A stretch of DNA of 27,154 nt, taken from a virus. The position numbers were made by a program, and so were the translations under genes. The notes under the pieces were generated by a model that saw only the letters and a list, made by a program, of their open reading frames with translations, made no database searches and was not told the origin of the DNA. The DNA is taken from positions 1 to 27,154 of the IMG/VR virus record IMGVR_UViG_3300010883_000343, one strand, 5' to 3'. Numbering within the stretch: the stretch's first letter is position 1; each line of letters begins with the position of its first letter. Below are positions 22,434 through 27,154 of the stretch, one piece after another.

Positions 22434-22758
22434 AAGGCAGGTATATGCTGTCGAAACCGGTGATTATGCCGGTCAGATGTTTATTGTTGTAAATCCTACA
22501 ACAGAAAATGTTGGGTGTTTATCAATTCCTGTTATGGAAAATGTTAAAGTTCCACGGAACGCTCTTGAACATGCTGTAAATAGTAATATAATAACATTTG
22601 TAGAGACTCTACCTAAAAAGATATATAAAATATCAGAAGCACAATATATAAAGAATGAAGACCCTGATAATAGACGGAAACAACTTAATCCACCGAACAT
22701 TTCATACAGCGAAAAATCAATCGAAGAGATCCCCGGAGATAACGCAGAAACAAGTTAA
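22411..22758 (+). CDS. Hypothetical protein overlapping the RNase H gene
   Basis: A 115-residue protein. Residues 1-75 look like a small beta-rich domain (QVYAVETGDYAGQMFIVVN, IPVMENVKVPRNALEHAV). The last 35 residues are polar and are encoded in the region shared with the downstream nuclease gene. AGAGG lies eight bases before the ATG, one of the few clear Shine-Dalgarno matches here. The 104-base overlap with the next gene is the longest in the window. Function unknown. Confidence 0.6.
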   Translation: MVKTKFCKRQVYAVETGDYAGQMFIVVNPTTENVGCLSIPVMENVKVPRNALEHAVNSNIITFVETLPKKIYKISEAQYIKNEDPDNRRKQLNPPNISYSEKSIEEIPGDNAETS

Positions 22759-23539
22759 TAATCTCCATATTTACTTTACTCTTAATGCATTGAGCTCCTA
22801 CGTGAGGCAGTTTGTTCCAGAAGACATTATATTTGTATGGGATGAAAAAAAAGAGCGGCAAACCAATATACGAAGGGATATTTTAAAGGAATATAAGCAG
22901 AATAGATCAAAAGACCCTGCGCCTCATCAAAATAATGAGACTATAAAATCTATACTACTATCTATGGGGATAAATTCCATATTACCACGTCAATTAGAGG
23001 CTGATGATATAGTGTCATATATATGTAGGGAGCATAAAGGTAAAAAAGTAATAATTTCGGTAGATAGGGACTTTTTACAACTAATTACCTCAGAATGTTC
23101 TTTATATGACCCTATAAGGAAGACTATTTTTAATAATTATAATTTTAAAGAAAAGACCGGGTTTAAAGATGTAGAGGAATGGTATACAGCTAAGTGTTTA
23201 ACAGGAGATAGTTCAGATAATGTACCAGGTATACCAGGATTTGGTAAAGTTACTACTAAAAAATATTTAAACGACCCCGGGTATATCTTAACAGAGCAAG
23301 AGCATGAAATTTTTAACCGCAATGCAGATATATTTTGTCTGGATAAATACGAAGAGCTTCCAGATGAAAAGCAATATTACAAGGAACAATTAGCAGTTAA
23401 AGTAGAATCAGACTACAAGCAGTTTATTAAGTTTTGTGAACAATTTTCTTTTACCAGGATACTAGACAAAAAAACAGAATGGCATAATTTGTTTTTTCTA
23501 AAAAGTCTGTATAATAAGTTAAATGATCTCACTTCCTGA
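22655..23539 (+). CDS. rnh: RNase H-like 5'-3' exonuclease (FEN family)
   Basis: The 294 residues compare with 305 in T4 RNase H. Metal-binding acidic residues are in place: IIDGNN (Asp7), VWDEKKER (Asp63), LEADDIVSY (Glu115, Asp117, Asp118), SVDRDF (Asp137, Asp139) and GDSSDNVPGIPGFG (184-197, with Asp185 and Asp188 and a helix-three-turn-helix). It removes RNA primers from Okazaki fragments. The start at 22655 is fixed by the MKTLIIDGNN motif, which lies inside the upstream gene. It overlaps the primase gene by 17 bases, giving a nuclease-primase pair. Confidence 0.9.
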   Translation: MKTLIIDGNNLIHRTFHTAKNQSKRSPEITQKQVNNLHIYFTLNALSSYVRQFVPEDIIFVWDEKKERQTNIRRDILKEYKQNRSKDPAPHQNNETIKSILLSMGINSILPRQLEADDIVSYICREHKGKKVIISVDRDFLQLITSECSLYDPIRKTIFNNYNFKEKTGFKDVEEWYTAKCLTGDSSDNVPGIPGFGKVTTKKYLNDPGYILTEQEHEIFNRNADIFCLDKYEELPDEKQYYKEQLAVKVESDYKQFIKFCEQFSFTRILDKKTEWHNLFFLKSLYNKLNDLTS

Positions 23540-24578
23540 AGATTTTGTTGTTCTTAAATTTTTTGAGCTTGGCTATTACCCAAAGTATAATAAATTTAAC
23601 AATGTCTATCAGTGTAGCTGCCCTATTTGTAGAGAGGGTAAGTCCCTAGGTAAAAAGCGTAGATGTTATTATATTCCCAAAAACGAAAACATATTTTGTC
23701 ATAATTGTGGGTGGTCGGGTAAACCTTTAAAATGGATAACTGAAGTATCGGGACATACAAGTGCAGATGTAATACAAGAACTTAAGGAGTATGTTCCAGA
23801 TATTACTGATATTGTAGAAGAAGAAGCACCAGTTAAAGTAGTTACTGATACACTACCAAAAGATTGTATTAATCTATCAGATACAGCTCAGTTAGATTTT
23901 TATAAGAATAACGACATGCTGAGAACAGCAACTCAAACTATTAAAAATAGACGATTAGATACAGCAGTTAATAAGCCTGATAGTCTTTATATTTCATTGG
24001 TTGATAAGGTTCATAAAAATAGACTTGTAATACCGTTTATTAATGAGAACAAAGAAATTGAATTTTATCAAAGTAGGACTTTATTAAATAGAGATAATAA
24101 AGTAAAGCCAAAATATCTTGGAAGAATAAATGCGGAAAAAACATTGTTTAATATAGATCGAGTCTCTACTGATCATAACACAGTATATATTTTTGAAGGA
24201 CCGTTAAATGCATTTTTTACAAAAAACTCTGTAGCTGTGGCTGGTATTACTGAAAGAGGTCGATCATTTACAACCCGGCAGGAGCAACAATTAACCAATA
24301 CATTAAAATGGTATGATAAAGTATGGATATTAGACTCACAGTGGGTTGATCAAGCATCTTTAGTAAAATCAGAGGCTTTATTAAAGCAAGGGGAGAGGGT
24401 TTTTATTTGGCCAGAAAAATTCGGTAAAAGATTTAAAGACTTTAATGATATCGCCATTGCATGCAGTATTGATGAAATTAAATGGGACTTTATACAAAAA
24501 AATACCTTCGAAGGTCTCGAAGGTATTGTGAGGTTATCTGAAATAAAAAAGTATAGAAATTATACGTATTTAAATTGA
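23523..24578 (+). CDS. 61: DNA primase gp61 (DnaG-type)
   Basis: The 351 residues compare with 342 in T4 gp61. An N-terminal zinc ribbon has CPIC (33-36) and CHNC (59-62). A TOPRIM-like domain follows, with YIFEGPLNAFF (222-232, catalytic Glu225) and WILDSQWVD (268-276), where the usual DxD reads Asp-Ser-Gln. gp61 makes RNA primers for the lagging strand together with gp41. The 3' end carries an inverted repeat that looks like a terminator for the opposite strand, and overlaps the leftward late gene by 19 bases. Confidence 0.9.
   Translation: MISLPEDFVVLKFFELGYYPKYNKFNNVYQCSCPICREGKSLGKKRRCYYIPKNENIFCHNCGWSGKPLKWITEVSGHTSADVIQELKEYVPDITDIVEEEAPVKVVTDTLPKDCINLSDTAQLDFYKNNDMLRTATQTIKNRRLDTAVNKPDSLYISLVDKVHKNRLVIPFINENKEIEFYQSRTLLNRDNKVKPKYLGRINAEKTLFNIDRVSTDHNTVYIFEGPLNAFFTKNSVAVAGITERGRSFTTRQEQQLTNTLKWYDKVWILDSQWVDQASLVKSEALLKQGERVFIWPEKFGKRFKDFNDIAIACSIDEIKWDFIQKNTFEGLEGIVRLSEIKKYRNYTYLN
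24494..24527 (-). terminator. Rho-independent terminator for the leftward late gene, inside primase
   Basis: An 11-base inverted repeat (24501-24511 with 24517-24527, arms AATACCTTCGA and TCGAAGGTATT, five-base loop) is followed on the minus strand by a run of seven T's. It lies 33 bases beyond the stop of the gene at 24560-24997, so it should end that transcript. On the plus strand it is coding sequence for primase (TFEGLEG) and has no T-run after it. Confidence 0.78.
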
Positions 24579-24997
24579 GCGTTACCGGTCTGAGCGAGGT
24601 AACCTTCAAATCCTTGCTGCAGCGAAGCTATATCAGATGCAACTCGAGCAATTTTACTTTGCTGTGAATCCTTCATCCTATCAAAGATGGTATCAGGCTC
24701 AGCATTACTTAATGCTGACTGAATAGACTCCGGATCTTGACTATTTATGAATTCTAAAAAATTCTCCATCTCTTGAATCCATACCTTTAATGTAGTCCTC
24801 ATAGCTTCATTTCTTTCACCAACGGCTCGAGCTGCCTTAACATTTGGATCATCATCCACTATTGTTTCATCTACATCTATATCTACATCAAAGTCCTCGA
24901 CATCTGTATCTTTGTCGAGTTCTGTCTCAAATGCTATTTTTTCCTCTTCTCGCGCTTCATGTAATGTTGTATAAAATCTCTTTTCGAACTTAGCCAT
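24560..24997 (-). CDS. Late acidic protein, possible internal head protein
   Basis: A 145-residue protein starting MAKFEKRFYTTLHEAREEE. I chose ATG 24997 because a late box (25003-25010) lies five bases upstream; the longer frame to 25054 would run through it. Residues about 25-50 are very acidic (DVEDFDVDIDVDE). The rest is helical (WIQEMENFLEFI, SKIARVASDIASLQQGF). The N-terminus resembles T4 internal-protein targeting sequences, with Leu-His-Glu-Ala at 12-15 as a candidate gp21 cut. It overlaps primase tail-to-tail and has its own terminator. Confidence 0.7.
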   Translation of the reverse strand: MAKFEKRFYTTLHEAREEEKIAFETELDKDTDVEDFDVDIDVDETIVDDDPNVKAARAVGERNEAMRTTLKVWIQEMENFLEFINSQDPESIQSALSNAEPDTIFDRMKDSQQSKIARVASDIASLQQGFEGYLAQTGNAQFKYV

Positions 24998-25002
24998 GAA
25001 AA

Positions 25003-25010
25003 TATTTATT
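25003..25010 (-). promoter_or_regulatory. Late promoter box AATAAATA
   Basis: Minus-strand late box five bases before the ATG at 24997. It faces away from a second late box at 25016-25023 on the plus strand. Confidence 0.6.
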
Positions 25011-25015
25011 CTCTG

Positions 25016-25023
25016 CATAAATA
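25016..25023 (+). promoter_or_regulatory. Late promoter box CATAAATA
   Basis: Plus-strand late box six bases before the ATG at 25030. It forms a back-to-back pair with the box at 25003-25010. Confidence 0.58.
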
Positions 25024-25029
25024 TTTTAA

Positions 25030-25359
25030 ATGAATACGTCGCAAGATTCTCCATATAGTGTTAAACCAGATGAAAATCCTATACGTTTTAGTATGAATGT
25101 ACAGGATCAGGTAACAATGTACAAGGATAATGAAAAACATCAAAAAGCACCCCCTATTTTACCTTTCGAGCTGGAGCAAGTAACTCAAGTTTTAGGAGAT
25201 GCGTTTGTATCTCTAGCGCAATTACGAAATATGCTGAGTGAGATTGAACAAAAAGATGACCTAAATAAGTGCACTATACACGTAGTAAAGGAAAAAATCG
25301 ATAAAGTTAATGAATTAATACTTGAAATTCCGTATGATCTAGCTAAAATAGCTATATGA
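25030..25359 (+). CDS. Hypothetical protein
   Basis: A 109-residue protein. The N-terminal 45 residues are polar and look disordered (PYSVKPDENPIRFSMNVQDQ). Residues 47-105 are probably two or three helices (FELEQVTQVLGDAFVSLAQL, KEKIDKVNELILEI). Not recognised. It is preceded by a late-type box, and its end overlaps the next gene by four bases (ATGA), so the two are probably made together. Confidence 0.62.
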   Translation: MNTSQDSPYSVKPDENPIRFSMNVQDQVTMYKDNEKHQKAPPILPFELEQVTQVLGDAFVSLAQLRNMLSEIEQKDDLNKCTIHVVKEKIDKVNELILEIPYDLAKIAI

Positions 25360-25802
25360 TCATCGCCCGGTCGCTCTTTCTTACACTACTAATATCGTTA
25401 TTATTTGGATTCGCCCTTCGAAATGTCTTTGGCTTACTAGAATCAACATGCTTAGCATTTGGTATACAATTTGTAGTTTCTTTTATAATCTCATCATATA
25501 AAATTAATAGAATACAGATTTTATCTACAGAGTTTCAAGCTGAAATTGATCAACTAATTAATTTATCTGAAGTTAATATAGCCTGTCCTTGTGGAAATTA
25601 TACATTTACAGAAAATATATTTCCAAATGTATTATCAACATATACTTGTGAAAAATGTAATAATGAATTTAAAATTGATGTTAATATAACACCTACACTC
25701 ATTACAAACCCGATTGATGTTAATAAAGCATTCGTCGATATCGGAACAGACCCTAATCTAGTTCAAGATAGTAATAAAGATGCAGAAGGAACGGAACTAT
25801 AA
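25356..25802 (+). CDS. Membrane protein with zinc-ribbon-like domain
   Basis: A 148-residue protein. Two hydrophobic segments at about 5-22 and 30-48 should form a membrane hairpin or two spans. After a linker, CPC (77-79) and CEKC (98-101) form a zinc-ribbon-like pair, followed by a polar tail. The topology suggests a small membrane-anchored phage protein with a metal-stabilised domain. Function unknown. It is translationally coupled to the gene before it. Confidence 0.68.
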   Translation: MIIARSLFLTLLISLLFGFALRNVFGLLESTCLAFGIQFVVSFIISSYKINRIQILSTEFQAEIDQLINLSEVNIACPCGNYTFTENIFPNVLSTYTCEKCNNEFKIDVNITPTLITNPIDVNKAFVDIGTDPNLVQDSNKDAEGTEL

Positions 25803-25814
25803 TAATATATATAT

Positions 25815-26045
25815 ATGAAAACATTTAAATTTAAGTTAAAAGACGGAGAGACTAAAACAATGCAATTTGAAGAATTCGTCCGGTGGTCTTGTTTAATAGA
25901 AGCGCTAGAAGTTGTAGGTTCAAAGGTAGATAATATTTCTGATAATAGTTGGATTAAACCTTTAGCTTTTCAAAAATATATTGACGAGAGATTTCATTCA
26001 ATGAAGCATGATCTTAAGGTAGAAGTTGCTTTGGGTAATATTTAA
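25815..26045 (+). CDS. Small hypothetical protein
   Basis: A 76-residue protein: KTFKFKLKDGETKTMQFEEF (2-21) looks like a beta hairpin followed by helices (SCLIEALEVVG, FQKYIDERFHSMKHDL). Not recognised. It has an AT-only leader (TATAAT at 25798-25803 overlaps the previous stop but is 11 bases from the ATG). It converges on the leftward repeat-rich gene and overlaps its stop by four bases. Confidence 0.6.
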   Translation: MKTFKFKLKDGETKTMQFEEFVRWSCLIEALEVVGSKVDNISDNSWIKPLAFQKYIDERFHSMKHDLKVEVALGNI

Positions 26046-27154
26046 TAATTTAAAGTATCACAATTCTCTTCTGCATCACAAAGATCTTTTAATAATTTTG
26101 CCTCATCGCTTAATTTACTAGGTTGATCATCAACCTCATCAACCTCTATTTGGTCATCTGTAACTATTTCAATAGATTGCTCTGTTGGTAACTCTAAATC
26201 TCCGAAAACTGGAGTAAAGCTTTCTTGTAGAGGTAGAGAAGGACTAATGTATACAAACCCCGGTGGTAGAGTACCGGTTAATACCGTACTATCGTTAGTT
26301 TCATTAATACTAACCTCATAAAGTAGTTTGGAGTCTTCTTGTCTATCGTCATTATATTCTTGTTGCAGTTGCACTATTGTCTCGTCTATTGCTTGAATAA
26401 TAATATCGCTTAACCGTATACGTTCCTCATTACTATAACCTGCTAAATCGTTTATTTGGGCTCGAGCCCCTGCTCTTAGTTGTTCTATAGCTTCATTTAG
26501 AGCTTTGCTTCTATTTGCTTCGTTTAACGCAACCTGAAGCGCAATCTTATCACTCTCACTTGGAACATTAACATTACGTGTAACGCTAGGTACAATTGAA
26601 TCTACTGGTAACGATTCAGGCCAGTATACTGTACCATCACGATCTACCGGCAGATCCTGCGGGGTACGATCTACCGGTAGATCCTGCGGGGTAATTGAAT
26701 CAACCGGGTCGGAAATTACCACTTTAACCTCTTCTTCCTCTTCCTCTTTAACCTGGGCTGTTTTATCCCCTGTATATAACCTTTTCTGTACAGTAGATGT
26801 AGGTGTGTCCTCTTCCTTACTAACCCCTGTATATAACCTTCTCTGTACAGTAGATGTAGGTGTGTCATCCTTAGGTTTAACCACACTTCGACCACCTCCG
26901 GTTTGAGTAGGTGTGTCATCCTTAGGTTTAACCACACTTCGACCACTTTTGGTTTGAGTAGGTTTTTTGTCTTTAACTTCTGTTGATTTTGTAATTCTTC
27001 CGGTTTGAGTAGGTTTTTTGTCTTTAACTACAGTAACCACACTTCGACCACTTTTGGTTTGAGTAGGTTTTTCGTCTTTAACTACAGTAACCACACTTCG
27101 ACCACTTTTGGTTTGAGTAGGTTGAGGTTCTTCCTGTATTACTTCTTCTTCTTG
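26042..27154 (-). CDS. Partial late gene with tandem protein repeats, entering from the right edge
   Basis: The frame is open from the right edge: 20 codons (starting QEEEVIQEEPQPTQTKSGRS) precede the GTG at 27094, which is only a valine inside a repeat and not a real start. The upstream part has about seven units of roughly 18 residues based on PTQT or PTST plus a basic and Val-rich segment. LPVD repeats follow, then a helical region (about 200-265 of the visible part, SDKIALQVALNEANRSKALNEA) and an acidic C-terminus. Low-complexity, Thr/Pro-rich repeats suggest a virion or surface protein, but no domain is recognised. Confidence 0.7.
   Translation of the reverse strand, partial: QEEEVIQEEPQPTQTKSGRSVVTVVKDEKPTQTKSGRSVVTVVKDKKPTQTGRITKSTEVKDKKPTQTKSGRSVVKPKDDTPTQTGGGRSVVKPKDDTPTSTVQRRLYTGVSKEEDTPTSTVQKRLYTGDKTAQVKEEEEEEVKVVISDPVDSITPQDLPVDRTPQDLPVDRDGTVYWPESLPVDSIVPSVTRNVNVPSESDKIALQVALNEANRSKALNEAIEQLRAGARAQINDLAGYSNEERIRLSDIIIQAIDETIVQLQQEYNDDRQEDSKLLYEVSINETNDSTVLTGTLPPGFVYISPSLPLQESFTPVFGDLELPTEQSIEIVTDDQIEVDEVDDQPSKLSDEAKLLKDLCDAEENCDTLNY
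26641..26694. repeat. 27-base tandem duplication
   Basis: Two adjacent 27-base units (26641-26667 and 26668-26694) differ at two bases. They encode the protein repeat TPQDLPVDR in the leftward gene. Confidence 0.85.
26765..27121. repeat. Coding tandem repeats, about seven units of ~51-57 bases
   Basis: Units share the protein core PTQT or PTST followed by KSGRSVV or VQRRLYTG and a KD-rich end. Neighbouring units are more alike than distant ones, and two sub-families are visible: KSGRSVV-type on the right and VQ(R/K)RLYTG-type on the left. This is typical of expansion by slippage or unequal recombination. Confidence 0.8.

Noticed and set aside
24998-25054. Longer start at 25054 for the leftward late gene
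   Set aside because: The added 19 residues would run back through the late box at 25003-25010, and the start at 24997 has the same box-to-start spacing as the other late genes.
26716-26946. Leftward frame overlapping the repeat-rich gene
   Set aside because: Its repeats are simply the same DNA repeats read in another frame; the longer frame extends through the whole region.
27092-27094. GTG at 27094 as the start of the right-edge gene
   Set aside because: It is a valine codon in the middle of a repeat unit, and the frame stays open for 20 further codons to the window edge with the same repeat pattern, so the gene is partial.
1-27154. Defence or toxin-antitoxin locus, CRISPR array, tRNA genes
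   Set aside because: I saw no regularly spaced repeats, no tRNA-like cloverleaf with CCA-type ends, and no recognised defence or toxin families.

Overview
This window looks like the DNA replication, recombination and late-transcription core of a T4-like myovirus, probably marine. Its gene products resemble cyanophage and pelagiphage relatives more than T4 itself. The sequence is AT-rich and almost entirely coding, with gaps of usually under 40 bases and no gene-free stretch over 100 bases. I recognise orthologues of T4 UvsY, UvsW, gp55, gp47, gp46, gp43, UvsX, gp41, gp32, RNase H and gp61, with good candidates for gp59 and the sliding clamp gp45. Accessory genes typical of marine T4-like phages are also present: Hsp20, an Sm-like protein, a QueC-like enzyme, a class II glutamine amidotransferase, two glycosyltransferases and a DHH phosphoesterase. 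I saw no tRNA, CRISPR array, insertion sequence or integrase.

Layout. Positions 1-1369 hold a leftward late operon of four genes: a small late protein, a GIY-YIG protein, an unknown, and a gene running off the left edge. Positions 1394-10676 run rightward: uvsY-uvsW, then 55-47-46, a GT-B glycosyltransferase, DNA polymerase gp43 and an unknown. Positions 10714-13521 carry the Sm-like gene, hsp20 with a strong terminator, uvsX and a queC-like gene. A leftward late gene follows (13518-14729). Next come rightward helix-hairpin-helix, glutamine amidotransferase, glycosyltransferase, gp41 helicase, DHH phosphoesterase, an unknown, gp59, gp32, a proline-rich protein, a clamp-like protein, three small unknowns, RNase H and primase (14750-24578). 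The right end has a leftward late gene (24560-24997), three small rightward genes and a leftward repeat-rich gene entering from the right edge.

The most striking signal is promoter geometry. Six rightward genes (uvsY, 55, uvsX, helix-hairpin-helix, amidotransferase, 32) share one module: TTGAnn or close, exactly 16 bases, a TATAAT-like box, 6-7 bases, then the start codon. Eight other genes have a T4-type late box (NATAAATA) only 5-9 bases before the start. Both spacings put the predicted transcription start on or within a few bases of the start codon, so the phage appears to make leaderless or nearly leaderless mRNAs in both early and late programmes. In two divergent intergenic regions of 20-24 bases the early and late promoters physically overlap, which suggests a built-in early/late switch.

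Other notable points. The QueC-like protein has lost three of the four expected zinc cysteines and lies near a free-standing class II amidotransferase, which could be a split Gat-QueC-type 7-deazaguanine system. gp32 lacks zinc cysteines, gp46 has an interrupted P-loop, and gp55 lacks the usual clamp-binding tail. A terminator for a leftward late gene is embedded in the primase coding region. Several late proteins share an N-terminus resembling T4 capsid-targeting sequences. All functions are inferred by eye from motifs and gene order; no database search was run.
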